The translations under genes and the position numbers were made by a program. Below, piece after piece: positions 1 to 12,361 of a stretch of DNA of 64,000 nucleotides. The notes beneath the pieces are model-generated. The model was not told the DNA's origin. It saw only the letters and a program-made list of their open reading frames with translations, and did no database searches. Position 1 is the first letter of the stretch. The number at the start of each line of letters is the position of its first letter. This DNA is from Diplocarpon mali (taxonomy: Eukaryota > Ascomycota > Leotiomycetes > Helotiales > Drepanopezizaceae): positions 46,220 through 110,219 of the forward strand of contig JAENRP010000134.1 of the NCBI GenBank assembly GCA_024741835.1, in the 5' to 3' direction.

Positions 1-1483
1 AATTCCTAAATGAGCTTACTAATACTTGATAATAGATTTTATAAAGCTTCCGCTTAACGAACTTAGTTATAATTTTGCCTTTATAATTATTAATAGGTTA
101 TTAAAGAAGGCAGTTTCGGTTTTATACTATAATTCGATTGATGCAAAAGGCTTTGCAAAGTTGTTTTTAATTCATTAGATATACTATTTTAATATGCCTA
201 ACTCAATTCTATTAAATAGAGGCGCTTAATTTGTCTCTTCCTTTTAGAAAGAACTCTATCGGATACTAGGTATAAAGGTTAAGCTAACTATAGCTTATAA
301 CCTTAACGTTAATAGCTAAACTAAGATTATGAATTAGTACTTAAAATAATGCCTTAGACTATTCTACTTATACTATTAAGACAATTAGAGTCGTCTCTTG
401 CCTTTGATAGATATTGCCTAATTGACTTTGCCTTACGAATCCCTAGGGCAAATTTCCCCTTTTCAAGTGCTAAACGGCTATAAAGCTCGCTCCTCTTAGA
501 ATTTAATTAACCTAAAACCTTTATAAATAGCAAATAAGAGAGTAAATTGTAAAATAGCGCTTTATATAGCTACTAAAGCTTAAAAAGTAGTCCAATTCGC
601 TTAATTGTCTCTTTAAGTATAATAAGCTAAAATGAAATGGCTTGCAGATCTCTACTGCTGGCTAGTTGATTAGACTATAGGAGATGATATGCTAATTAAT
701 ACTAAAAATTGGAAATTAGACTAGCCGAGCCGAAAGCTCTTTAATAAGTAGTACGGCCTAGTAAAAGTACTAGAAAAGCTAAGAGAAAGCTAAAAGCTAC
801 AATTGCCTGATTCACTCTATTCGATCTACCTTATATTCTACTTCTACTTACTGCGAAAATACGTTCCTAACCCTCTGCTAGGCTAAGCTTAGGAACCTCC
901 GGCTTTAATTAAAGTATTACTAGAATAAGAGGAATAAGAGATAAAAGAAATAATTAGATCTTATATTTAAGTTAAAAAGCTCGAATATTAGATTAAGTAG
1001 AAAGGAGCTAATAAAGACCTCGAATAGTACTTATGCTTTAATGCTATAATAGCGCCGTATACTATTCGAAACTTCTATTTAAAAAACCCTTAAGCTAAGG
1101 GGCTACTAAGGGCGCTATTAAGCTGGCTTAGGTCATATAATGATAGAGTTGACGATTATAAGGACCTAAAGGATAATACGCCTATAGATACAACTGCGCA
1201 GGCGCAGTTTTTCAAAGGGGAGAGGTAGTATTACAGTTGCATTATATATACGGTTATATTATATATTAGTTAGGTATACGAAGTTAGGTGCCCGCTAAGG
1301 TAGTAAGGTGGCTGGATCATATATACGCTAGTAAAGCACTTGTACTTATTCTAAAGGAGCTCTACTAAAGACTCTCTTTTCTTCTTTATCTTTTCTTCTT
1401 AATTATATAGCGTACTTCTTGAGGTAATATAGTCAGCGTCATTCGATTCTCGCCTTCTGTACGCTCGAGAGCGAGTCGTAACA
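1..1483 (+). mobile_element. Gypsy-1: 3' end of a Ty3/Gypsy element, cut by the window edge
   Basis: The first 1.1 kb reads on the plus strand, through many TAG/TAA codons, as the C-terminal part of a Ty3/Gypsy integrase followed by a chromodomain-like segment near 900-1100 (KKLEY.IKWKGANKDLE) that ends in an H/NFYLKNP-like stretch. The catalytic Glu of the integrase appears as Lys (near 325-335), as expected for a G-to-A RIP change. A purine-rich tract (AAAGGGGAGAGGTAG, ending at 1228) lies directly before a 255-bp LTR. The 5' part is outside the window. It abuts the Copia-B LTR at 1484. Confidence 0.75.
1229..1483 (+). repeat. 3' LTR of Gypsy-1
   Basis: The 255-bp segment begins TATTAC (TGTTAC after one G-to-A change) and ends GTAACA, which gives the short terminal inverted repeat usual for an LTR. 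A polypurine tract is directly upstream. No second copy is in the window, so the exact ends rest on the termini only. Confidence 0.6.
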
Positions 1484-1632
1484 ATTCTCAGTGGTGGCAG
1501 AAGCTTGTAAAATTCTACTCTAACTGTATATCTGAGCTCCCTTTATAGAAGTGCTCTATAGCCACTTCAGGGGTATATTACATAAGCCAGTCCTCAGATG
1601 CCTCAATGCCTAAGGCTCCTTATAGCGCAATA
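1484..1632 (-). repeat. Left (3') LTR of Copia-B
   Basis: The 149 bp match 55764-55912 with scattered C-to-T and G-to-A differences. Read on the minus strand it starts TATTGCGC (TGTTGCGC in the other copy). It is bordered on its inner side by TACCCCTTAGG, which resembles the polypurine tract next to the Copia-A 3' LTRs. The alternative is a primer-binding/leader segment of Gypsy-1, since TGGTGGCAGAAGC near its left end looks like a tRNA primer site. Confidence 0.55.
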
Positions 1633-2179
1633 TACCCCTTAGGTAAGAAGCAGCTCCTAGCTAGGCTCAGCTATAACTAGCGCTAGATCTAGTATATAAG
1701 ACTCCTTTATCATACTCCTTAGCTTTTAGAATAATGAAAATTGCTTAATAAAGCTATAATAAATAAAAGAGGAAGCGCGTTCCAGGTGCTTCCTCCTTAG
1801 AATAGAAGCTAAATCAGGTAACAAAGGAAAGTCAATAAAGGCAGCGCGCCTATAAAAGTACGCGTTTTTCCCTATAAAGCTTTCCTTCTTTATACTTCTT
1901 TAAATAATTACTTTAAAAAATGGAGAATAGTAATAATAACTCTAAGGAGCGCCCTACTAGGGCTACTACTATACGCTTCCTAATTATACTCCCTTACTCC
2001 TGCTAATAGCCTTATAACAAAGTCGTTATGCTTAAATATAACTTAAAGCTTTTTAGCGCAGCAGATAGTAAGAGGATGATAACGCGCCTAAGACGTTCGA
2101 TATAGTAATACCCTTAAGAGGGAGCGCGCCCCCTCCCCTCCCTGCCACCCCCTAGGCCGTAGTTCCTAGGATACCGGCG

Positions 2180-2790
2180 GTCCCCTCTATAGCTCCCTCC
2201 TCCTACCGCAAGCCAAAGCAGGGGCTAATAAGGAATATACTATATAAGGGATACGTTTAAAGCTTCCTAGCTAGGAAGTCGGCTGGCGTATGCTTTAATA
2301 GCATAGTAGGAGTACGCTACTTTTATTATACAAAAGGAGGCCACGCGTATTAAAAGCTTTCTATTAGCGCCTTAAAGGCATAGGAAGATTATATATTCTT
2401 ATTAGAAGAGAACGATAGTAATGCTATAGTACGTTCTCAAGCTCCCTTTAAGTAGTTTACCACTAATAAGCAGTTTAAGGCCTTGCCGCCATTAAGAGGA
2501 AGGTGAGAGAGGAGCTTCGGAAGGCGCGCTAGAAAGAGACAAAAGAGGTAGTATTATTAGAGGGTATATTAATTATAAGCTTTCTTATACTATAGCTAAT
2601 AGCTTCCTAGAACCAATTGGTTAAAAGCTCCTACTGCCACTAATTATAGCACCTCTTAGCCTTGCCGCCCGCCTTGCAAAGGCTTTTAAAGCTCCTGCGG
2701 CTGCTCCTATTATTGCTCCTAGCGTTGCTCCCCAGGCGGCTCCTAGGGCTATACCACCAAAGGAGTCAATTGCTTCTTAATAGAAATGCG
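2180..2790 (+). pseudogene. Antisense Cys-motif ORF of Copia-B (aORF)
   Basis: On the strand opposite to Copia-B pol, just inside its 3' LTR, a frame runs through PK..LI, then ARKSAG, then a Cys motif at about 2252-2350. The motif reads C-F-N-S-x5 followed by Tyr-x2-Tyr-x6-Tyr, where the Copia-A copies show Cys or Tyr at the same spacing. TAC/TAT are one G-to-A change from TGC/TGT. Downstream follows an acidic stretch near 2390-2430 and an Ala/Pro-rich tail near 2650-2780. The frame is interrupted only by TAA/TAG codons. No start codon can be fixed. Function unknown; the Cys spacing suggests a zinc-binding fold. It is homologous to the aORF of Copia-A (shared ARKS and CFNS blocks). Confidence 0.55.
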
Positions 2791-3169
2791 CCCTTATATT
2801 ATTTGCAAAGCTGCTAAAGGTTCTGATTATCTAAGGGAGTTAGTTTTAAGCCTCCTTATATATTAGTATAAGGAAATTAAACCCTATCTTACGCTTCCTT
2901 CCCATTCGCTATTATAAAGGAGATATAAAAAGGATTATAGAGCATTTAAAATGCTAGCTTCTCGACTAAACCTCTTACGTCTTAAAGGTTCAAAAGCTTA
3001 ATAAAGCTCTCGAACTTTTATCAAGGAAGGTTTTTAATAAGGCCATCGGCATGCATATCCTTAGTAGGGAGATAGGCCATTTGAAAGCTCCCTTTTTAGT
3101 GCTCCTATTATAGTTATATATTATATATATCAACGTATTAGAGCTTTATAAAAATCCTTTAAAAGTCTC

Positions 3170-4600
3170 TTATAATAAGCTGTATTATCTATTGATTATC
3201 GCAAAATATAAACTATAGAGCTTCTACCTTAAGCTCTATTTCCTTAAAGAACCTCTCTAAAGCCATTATCTCCTTTGCTATATGCGCTACTCCTAGGAGC
3301 TCAGCCTCTATAGTAGAAGTAGTAACTATCGGTTGCTTTAAGGCTTTCCAAATGATTGCTCCTTTAAATAAGAATATAATAAAACTATAAGAGGAGCGCC
3401 TTATTTTTAAATTATCTATAAAGGAAGCATCTGATAATACTACTAGGTTATTTGATCTATTAAATCGACTATAAGTGATTCTTAAGAAGCGTATACTAAA
3501 AAGGTAGCGAATTATCTAATTAATAGCTTTAAAGTATTCGAAGCTTAGGTTTATATAAAAATAAGATAGCTAGGCAATTATAAAAGCTATATCTAAGCGC
3601 AGTATAATAGCTATATATAAGGCAGAGCCTACTTTTTCCTAAAACTCCTTAATTCTCAAGTAGAGAGCTATTTTATAATTCTTTTTAAGTTCAAAGTAAG
3701 GGAGCGGCATACTAAGGAAACGCCCTATATTAAGGCTAAACCTCTTTGCCATCTTCTCAATATAAGCGTTATAAAGCAGAGTAATTATACCCTACTTCCT
3801 ATCTTAAGAGACTCTTACCCCTAAGAACCACTTAATATCTCCTATAGCTATCAATTCATATACTTTGCGCAGTCCCTCTATAGTCTTCTAAGCTTCTTCT
3901 ATATAAGAGGAGTAGTATATTACTTATATATTATTAATATAAAAGGCTATAAATACAGTCCTATCCTTATTAACGAATATATAAGGCTCCTTATTAAGAG
4001 GGGTAAGCTTCAAAGACTTTAAAGTACTAGTAAAATCCCTATACTAAAGCGCTAAGGAGTCTCGAAGGCTATATAAGACGCGATCGAGCTCTATTACCTT
4101 ATCTTTCTACTTTTAACTATTTAATAAGAAGCAAACAACTAGCGCGCTCTAAGGGTCTCTCTTAGCATTTATAAAGGCGTTAATAACATCGAACTATCGA
4201 AGCTTTATATCGAATTTAGCAACAATCGCCATTATAACCCTAAAAGATCTTAATATAAGCGTCGCAGTATAGGTAGAGAAAATAGAAGCTTCCTCCTAAA
4301 GATCTCCCCTTACTACTATTCTTGACTTAAAGCGGCTAATCTCCTTAAAGGAGTTTAGCTTATAGTTAAAGACCCACTTTAGTAGTATAGGCCTTATAGT
4401 AGCCTTGCTTCTATTGATCACTCTTTAGCAATTGCGCACTTTTAAGTTCCTGATCTTAGTTCTGACTTCCTCTTTAAATTGCTCTCTAAAAGGGTGATTT
4501 ACAAGCTCCTTCTAATAAGTTGGCGCTTTAGAAAGCTTGTCTTAAGGTGGAATTAAAAGGGTAGAGTTTCCTTTAAAGCTTTTAAATTAAGTTATCGCAG
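3170..4600 (-). pseudogene. Copia-B reverse transcriptase and RNase H remnant
   Basis: The minus strand reads as Copia reverse transcriptase (about 4600-3650) and RNase H (about 3600-3170). The polymerase motif expected as YVDD reads FYINNI near 3950, both Asp being changed to Asn by GAT/GAC to AAT/AAC. The RNase H segment keeps the recognisable block WKALKQPIVTTSTIEAELL followed by AKEIMAL. Several in-frame TAG/TAA codons replace Gln or Trp. Confidence 0.75.
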
Positions 4601-4699
4601 TAATAATATAGTATACCGCTTTATACTCTTTTCTATTAGTTCTCGCAGGCTTTTAACTTAATTAGAAAGTCGATATAAAGCTATTTACCTACTTTAACT

Positions 4700-6360
4700 A
4701 ATATATTTTAAGTTCTTTAAGGGCTAGTAGAAGATCCTTAATATATATTATATATATAGTATTCCCGCTTCCTCTTCTCCTTTTCGACCTATAAAGCGGT
4801 ATAGGTACTATTTCCTACTCCTTATTAGGCTTCTTGCGTTTTCAAAAGGCCCTTATATCAAGTACTTTAAGCTGAGCTTCTATTAATTTCAAAGAGCTCC
4901 CTCTTTTAGTATTACCCTTAAGAGCTTCTATATCCTAGCGTAGCTCCCGATCGATTAGTGCTTCTAATAAGAGCTAGCGTGCTTCTTTACTAGTTGCTTA
5001 TAGTAGAGCTTTTAGTAATTAAAGGGCCTGCTCCTACCCTTGCGATTGCTTAGTCTGTATAACAACTAAAGGCCTAGTATTACACTCCCTAGCGGAATTG
5101 GCATTTATAATATCGCTTTCGACGCTCCTCTTAACTATTAATAGTTGTCTTAAAGCATCTAACCCTTTGCTACTAAGCAGCTGCTCCTAAGTAGCTAGGA
5201 TAGAAATGCTATAAGTAGCCTTATAAGGAATAATAGCCCTTAATAGATCTGAGCTTAGAGCTTCTATTAATAATAAATTAATAGGCTTACCTCTTATTAG
5301 ATTATCCGTAGGCTGCTTATCTAAAGCTCCTTCTATATTCTTAATAATTAACTCAGCGTCTTAAGCTTCCTCCTCTTCTTCCTTAATCATTTGCATAATC
5401 TTCTTAATAATTAGAAGCAGATGGCCAGCCACCTTTTCGTACTTCTTAAAGTAGAATTTAGACTTATTAAACTTAACGTTTTAGGAGATTATAACCTTTC
5501 AAAGCTTAGGTACCTAAATCCTATATATATTAATAGCGCAGTAACTAACTAGGTATTTAATATATCCTTATAGTATAGTTTTAAAAGCTCTCTTATTCTT
5601 TAAAGCTTCCTATTCCTTTGCTAATAGGTACGCGCGCGCTTTATACGCTTTTATATCCTCCTATTCTAATCTTAAATCAATAGTAAGCTTTATAATAATC
5701 TGCGGATCATACTATCTAAAGTATTATCTAAACTAAAGCTAAAGCACCTCATTTAGACTCTTCTATCCCCTATGCTTTAATAGGCCGATATTATAAAGGT
5801 ATATTACAGCTAGTACGGCTTTAGGCCATAAGTGCTTTAAAAGGTTAATAAAGATTAGTATAATAAGTGCCTTTTTAATAATCTCTGCTCCTACTCTCTT
5901 AAAAGCTCCATTTGATTTATAAGTATAGGTTAGAGTAACTTCTACCTTTATGCCTTTAGCTTCGCATTACTCTCTATATTTCAATACTCCTTATAAGGGA
6001 AATACTAAGGTATTATTATCGCTCTTTAGAATATATAAGGAAAGGTAGTAATAGCGCTTCACCTATACTTCAAAAGATTAAAGAGCTCTTAGAACTAGCA
6101 TTAAGGACTTATAGAGTAGAGTATATCTAAATAACTTCCTACTAAATTCATCCTTAATTAAGAGAAGCCAGCTTTCTAAAGAGAGGCTTAATATACTATA
6201 GTCAAATAGGTCTTAGGAGCACCTAAAGAACGGTCTTAGAGCCTTAAAATCTGACTCTCTTTTAAAAGGCTTTTACTTAGCTTTTACCTAAGCGCAAGCT
6301 TTATAATTGATTTATAGCTTCCCCTTAATCTTCACCCCTTTTACGTTTAGCATAAGCTTC
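4700..6360 (-). pseudogene. Copia-B integrase and linker, left part
   Basis: The minus strand from 6360 downwards reads GVKIKGK ... ALRPFFRC, which is colinear with the integrase region of Copia-A (GVKIKG ... LRPFF), and continues through a degraded integrase into a low-conservation linker (about 5400-4700). At 6356-6360 it ends in GCTTC, the target duplicated by Copia-A copy 1, and continues at 38434. Confidence 0.7.
6356..6360. repeat. Target-site duplication of Copia-A copy 1 (GCTTC)
   Basis: GCTTC lies directly before the 5' LTR here and again directly after the 3' LTR at 38434-38438. Confidence 0.85.
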
Positions 6361-6558
6361 TGTTGTGCAGAATGGGCAGAGTCTCCACTTATTCTGGAGA
6401 CCCTCCACGTGACTCCTGCTAAGTCATAGACTCTCCCTTTTCTTTCCGAAGTCTCCTTACCAGATATATACTAGATAATAATATAATTAATCATCTTTAT
6501 TTATATTAGCAAGCCTCTTAAGCGACCTAATGAAGGCCCTTTAGCTGACTATACTATA
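6361..6558 (+). repeat. 5' LTR of Copia-A copy 1
   Basis: The 198-bp LTR starts TGTTGTGCAGAATGGG and ends in a RIP-altered form of GACCGCACCACA. It contains CCACGTGAC near 6414-6422 and AAGTCAT near 6430. The inner border continues with GTTATAAGCC as in the other copies. Confidence 0.85.
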
Positions 6559-9500
6559 GTTATAAGCCTTATAAGCATTTTAATATGCTTTCTCTTTGTA
6601 TGCAACCAGCTAAAGGGCCTTTTGAACTCCTGACCGACTTTTCGAGTATTTATAATAACTTAAAGGACCTTCATTTTTAATTAATAAATCTTTAATTTCC
6701 GATCGAACTTTATTTGCAAACTTTATTTATATACCTAACCTTTTTTACTAGACTCTATTTAATATATCTAACTCTTTAAGCATTTTTAAGCCTTACTTTA
6801 ATACCTTTGCCTCTTAAGTGAAGTGGTTTAGTAAATATATATTCTTTATTAAGCTTTATAATATTACTATTTTTACTAATCTAAGACTTTTATTTAAGTC
6901 AATTATAAAGACTGAGCCTTAAGCTTCCTTTATATAAGAGCTTAAGGAATTAGAAACGGCTAACCTTTGCATAGCATATATAAGGTTATATAAAGAGTAT
7001 ATAGCGACTCTATCCGAATAGATTTACGCCCGCTTTCCCTTAAGAGATCTATTAAAGGCTCCTCCTTTATAGGCTTCTTATAAGGATATTAAAGATGAGT
7101 ATAAAATCCTAATAAAGGAGTACTATATATATAAGGAAACTTAAAAGACCTAATGCAAATACTATAAGCTACTACTCAAATAGGTCTTTAAGACTATTAA
7201 CAGAATGCTCTTAGCTTTTGCGATAGCTTAAGTATAAATCCAAGCTAAGAAGCTCTCCTTCTTAATACCTAATAGAGATACTTTTATAAGTGGAACTACT
7301 GCTAATAACTTGTATTTTAATTTAATAAATTAGCAACTCTTACTCTAAGGCCTAGTATCTATTTTAAAGTATGATATTGCGCCTTTTAATAAGGCTATTC
7401 AGTCTTAAATAAGGCTCTAATACTGCGATATACTATGCTAAGGTAAGATTAGGAGAACTAATACTTAATAGTAGATCTAAGAGTAATAGGAGGCATACTG
7501 CTTAATAGAGTAATATAGTCTTTTTAAGATTAAAGGGAGACTAAGAGTTACTGACTTTTTAGACTTAGTTATAATAAAGATCAATTTAAGTTAGGCGACT
7601 CGCTTAAAGGAGGAAATTATTACTAATAAGTAGATAGGAACCCTATGTAAGTACGACCTAATGCAGCTAAGCTGCGCCTTAGTAGGCATTGAATCTAATA
7701 AAGCGATTAATAATAAAGGGCTAGCAGTTTTTACTACTTAAGAGTCTCTTTTAAATGCCGAAACCCCTTTGTAAGCTTTAGCAAGCAGCTCCTAAAATCG
7801 CTCTATAAGCTTTAAAAGGGAGATCAGGCCTAAGTGCCCTTATAAAGGCTTTAAAAATCACTATTAGAAGCCTTAGGACTATTGGAAACTATTATATACT
7901 ATAGATAGGCGTAAGGAAAATATAAAGGTTCTCCCTTTGCAAGAGGAGGTCTTATAAATACAAAAGGCGTTAAACGCAAGAGACTAGTTTAAGGGTCTTT
8001 AAGTATGACTTAAGGAGAATGATATTGCAGTAATAGCAATTAATAAATTTAAAGGAAAGGCTTTAGCCTTTAAGGAGGATAGTTTAAGTAATAAAAGGGA
8101 GAACTTACTAGTCTTTATAGTAATGGATCCCTTTGCCTTCGACGCTTTTGAAGAATCGTTTAACGTTTACTACCTCTTTAAGCTAGAATGCCACTTGCTC
8201 TCCTTAAGTACGCTCCTTAATAATTGCGCAGCTACTTATATTATTAATTCGAAGGATTTACTTATCGCAGGTACCTTTAAGCCTTTTAGCGACTTATAGT
8301 AATATATTAAAGCAGGTACTTTAAGACTCTTAATTATTAAGAGAGGTAATAGATATATAGTAGACTCTCTTTTATAGCGTAACGGCTCTCTTATAGGAAT
8401 AACGCTTTATAATATTACTATTATAAAGGAGTTTACTATTAATATTATCTTAAAGAGGCTTCTTATAAATAAGGGTTTTTAATACTCTGGAGTAGACCTT
8501 ACTTTGCGCTTTAAGAGCATTGGAGATTCTATTAAGCGAGCTTAATTAGAGTGTTGCTATAATCTCATTTTCTTTAAATATAAGTCTATTAACTATTTAG
8601 ATCTTCCAAATATGCTTTAATATAACTTCTCTACTTTAATAGCGTTTCCTATAGCTAAGATAATGCTTTATAATAGGTTCTAATCTAGCTATATATCTAT
8701 TAGGGTATAGGATAACGACGCGTATACTTAGTACCTTTGTACTAGCTACTTAGGCGTAGAGGCTCTTTAAGCGCTAGTTAAGTGCACTAGGGGAGTGAAG
8801 ATCAAGGGAATATAAAGGCTAAAGTACCTTATATGCGTAGTAGCGTCTGCTAAGCAAGTTATTTCTTGCGCTACCTTTAAGAACTGATCTCTAAGGCCCT
8901 TCTTTAGGATCTTTTAAGATCTCTTTAACTTTTTAAATAACTTATATAATAGTTGCTTATAGGTTCTTTTAATTAAGGATAAGTATAGTAGTATACTTTA
9001 GACGTTCCTATTAAAATTAAAGAGCAGAGATATAGTTATAAAGGTCCTCTAGGCCTTTGAAGTATAAGTGAAATGCTAATATAGGCTTTCAATTTGCAAG
9101 ATTAGGCAAGATAATAATACTTTAGTAATCTCCTTAAGGGAAGACTCTCTTATAAAGTACTAAAGATAGGTAAAAGAGGAGGGAATTGATTTAAAGCTTA
9201 CTCTTATCTATATATATTAATCTAATAGAGGCGTAAAGCAAGTAGGAAAGGAATTGATTAAATGCTTTATTAAAATAAGGATCTATGCTAGGCTTTTAGT
9301 AAGCCTTTGGCTAGAGGTTGTAAAGGCTGCTATATACCTTTATAATATCTCCTTACTCGCTAGGAAGAAGATGATCTTATTAAGTGAGACTCTTTATAGT
9401 TAGTTTAAGTAGTATTTTCGATTCTATAAGCTGCTGCTTATTAAGCAGATGATAGTAAGCTTAAAGCCCAATTAAAGTCGCGTTTATATATATAGCACTT

Positions 9501-9660
9501 GCGTATACCCTTTAATTAAGGAGAGGGAGGCGGGGAGGGACTGCCGAACTTTTAAAATTGAATTATAAGGGCACTTAAGTTACTTAGTTAGATATATTAC
9601 CTTTAATATTTATAGAATCTAGGTTCCTATACTTTAGCAAGTAATAATAACTTATAATAT
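6559..9660 (+). pseudogene. Copia-A copy 1 gag, protease and integrase (broken)
   Basis: The plus strand reads as Copia gag (about 6780-7960), with a degraded zinc-knuckle region near 7840-7900. A protease follows near 8210-8270, whose active-site block reads NNCAAT where the Copia-B copy keeps DNCAAT, so the catalytic Asp is lost. The integrase (about 8790-9660) contains LRPFF and a W/YLYNISLL block. Stops are frequent and nearly all TAA/TAG. It is cut at 9660 by the gag-only LTR element. Confidence 0.75.
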
Positions 9661-9908
9661 TATAAAAGGAAGCAGGAACAACACCTGAGAATAGGCCTAC
9701 GTAAAGACCAAAGACAAAGAGGGAGGAAGCACCACAAGCGGGCTCTCCGAAGATAGAACTAGGACAAATCACTCGTTAGGGGTAGAATAGGTAGTTAGCA
9801 TTACGCGCTATCTCTAAGTATAATAGTAGTCCTATATATACCCCTTTCTTAGTCCTCATCTGACTATATAACTTATATTATAAGATCCTCCACTTCTAGG
9901 TCTTTATA
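9661..9908 (-). repeat. Left (3') LTR of the gag-only element
   Basis: The 248 bp match 12362-12609. The termini TATA...TATA here and TATA...TACA in the other copy imply an original TGTA...TACA. On the element's own strand a TATA box-like GGTATATATA lies in the middle (complement near 9835-9845). Confidence 0.85.
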
Positions 9909-10067
9909 TATGCCCTAACCAACTTAAGTAGCGGCCCCTGCTACTATTAGTAAAGAATACAAGACTCTTGCAGGTTAAGAATACTAATCCCTATTTGTAA
10001 GAACAATAAGTGCAAGTAGAGTTAGTACCTAAAGTTGTAAAGATAGGGAAGAGGAGAGAGGGTTTTT

Positions 10068-10128
10068 NNNNNNNNNNNNNNNNNNNNNNNNNNNNNNNNN
10101 NNNNNNNNNNNNNNNNNNNNNNNNNNNN
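10068..10128. other. Assembly gap (61 N)
   Basis: A run of N lies inside the gag-only element, beside a G-rich stretch (10129-10140). The sequence here is unknown. Confidence 0.99.
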
Positions 10129-10379
10129 GGGGGAGGTGCGGTAGTAAACGTATAAAATAATAAAAACTCCTTTTTCCTCCTTTAGTAATGCGACTCCCAG
10201 TTTAGGACCGCGAGTCAAAAGCTCGAAGTTATTAAAGCTATCAAATCGCAATTTTAAGGAAAATTCGAAGACAATTTCAAGTAATCCTAAGCATATATGC
10301 CCTAACCAACTTAAGAGGCGTCCTCGCTAAAGAAAATTCAAGCTTCGTATAAAATTCGACTGATAATTTAGGAATTCCT

Positions 10380-11603
10380 TTAATACAGACGTTTATTAAG
10401 CCTTTCTAAGGTAGTAACTCGCTTATTCAACCTAAGGGAAGCTGGATTTAGGTATTTAGAGTTCGCGTACTAGTTTTTGCCTTTTAAAGCCTATCGATTT
10501 CCAAACTAAAGGGCATAATGAGTTTTCTAAAGAAGGCCTTCGATTAAGGTTTCTAAACGTTAGATGCGGAGTTTAGAAAACTGGGCTTCGAGTTCCTTAA
10601 TTTTTAAGGCAGATTTCACTCCTAGGCTAGGACCGCGAGTAAAGGGAATTACTACTAGATTTCTCTTTGCCTCCTCTATAACTTCTAGAGCCTTTGAGTG
10701 TTTTTAAACCAAGCTCTTAAGGTCTTTAATATAAGAGGAAGTAAGGGCTTTTTCCTATTCCATAGTATTAATAGTTCTCTTACTAAGATCTGATTTTAAA
10801 GCAAAGGCCGAGAACTCCTCAAATAAGGCAAAGGTTATAAGGTCTTGTTTATCAATCCTAAAATTCTTAATAATCTTATTATAAAGGCTAGTAGGTAATC
10901 CGAGTAAGAAAAGGCGGCCTCTTTCAACTTCGCTAAGTATTTTCTAGTCGATCAAGGTATTCGACACTCAAGTAAAGGTCCGATAGTAGTTTTTAAGTTC
11001 CTTAAGAGTGCGAGTAATAAGAACAAACTCCTTTAGAAAGGCTAGAGTATCGCAAATCTGCTATCTATCAAATTCCCGAAATTCAGCTTTAAGAGCCTTA
11101 ACAAGTAGTTCCTAGGACTCGCGAAGCTTCTACTTAGGCAGAGATTTGATAATATCTTTGCTAGTTTGATTGTAGTAGCAAGGAAGTCGATTGATTATTT
11201 CATTATATCCAATGCCGAAATCATAATAAGTCTCCTTATATTATTTAAGGAAATTAGTAACATTAGCTTTAGTGAAATAAGGAGCGCTAAGGGAACTAAG
11301 GAGGGGAAAATGATTAGTAATAGCTTTAAAGGCGGCCATTATCGCTTTATTCGTTTCGATAAGAGGGGAGTTAGGTCGAATATAGGGCCTAAGGTGTTCT
11401 AAGGAGTTTTCAGAATCCGAGTCAATCTTAGAGTGACTAGGGCGAGCTTGAAAAGATTCGGGCAAAGGGTCAAAAGGAGGTTTAAAATTGATATTTTTAG
11501 TATTTTCAAGTGTCGACATTAAGAAAGCAGGTGCAGTTGTCGAAGGGGAAGGTGTCGAAGGAGAAGGTGTAAAAGGGGAAGGTAAAGAACTCGAGTTATA
11601 CAA
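10380..11603 (-). pseudogene. gag-like gene of the non-autonomous LTR element
   Basis: A 120-codon open frame (11603-11241) starts MYNSSSLPSPFTPSP, a Ser/Pro-rich leader. It then runs into SAPYFTKANVTNFLK, which resembles the start of the capsid domain of fungal Gypsy gag proteins (a sequence of the type 'F.G.NVTDFLE.YE'). After the first stop the same frame continues with TAG/TAA interruptions to about 10380, including a segment around 11050-11230 that still looks like gag. No zinc knuckle is certain. The start at 11603 is the first ATG before the conserved part. Confidence 0.6.
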
Positions 11604-12361
11604 AATTGCATTTTTAGATTCCTACTCGCGGGCCTAGCCCAAGAGTGAAAATCCGGCTTTTATAAAAAGTTTATTTATACTTTGCCAAGACTTCTTTAGT
11701 AGGTACGAAGCAATAAATAAAGGTACTATAATCACTAGTAGTAAGAAAAGGTTTATTGAGTCAAAGACTAATTTCTAAGATAAAGTTTCTAAGAAAGATT
11801 CATCTTAGCTTTTAGGACAATTCCCATTAGTCCTTAGAATAAAGGGGTCTCTAGAGACGATTCTAGGGCAGTTTTCAGAGTTCTATTAAGTGGAGGCGGC
11901 TAAAGTATCCGATTTAGCTTTTTAAGGAAGCTAAGGAGACACTCCCAATTAGAGCTTTTGTTTAGTATTATATAAATACTCGAAACTGCTATTATTTAAA
12001 GTAGCTATTATAGCTAATCAAACTTCTTTATATTAGAAAGGCTGGGAATCCGATAATCGTACCGATAAGCTGACAATTTAAGCTTTATCGGATCAGAGGT
12101 AGGAGAGTCGGAATAGGGGCCGAAATAGGAAAATCTAAGGCTATTGATAGTAGAGAGTGGCAATCGACAGTTCCAAATAACTGAGTGATTGCAAGGTCGA
12201 CAATAGAGGAATGACAACTGATAGTTCCAAATAACTGAGTGATTATTATCTTAAGAGGGTTTTTCAAAGGGTTGATCTCTTATCTGCGAACTAAGAGAAT
12301 CAAGAGGAGAAGTCGTATAAAGACAAAATCTCAAAGGAATCGTCCTTGCGTAGGTCACTAA

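Noticed and set aside
1484..2560. Reading 1484 onwards as primer-binding site and gag of a second Gypsy-1 copy in tandem
   Set aside because: The 149-bp segment at 1484-1632 recurs at the other edge of the block next to Copia-B gag, and the 'gag-like' frame after it is homologous to the antisense ORF of Copia-A (ARKS and CFNS blocks). The Copia-B LTR reading fits better, though not conclusively.
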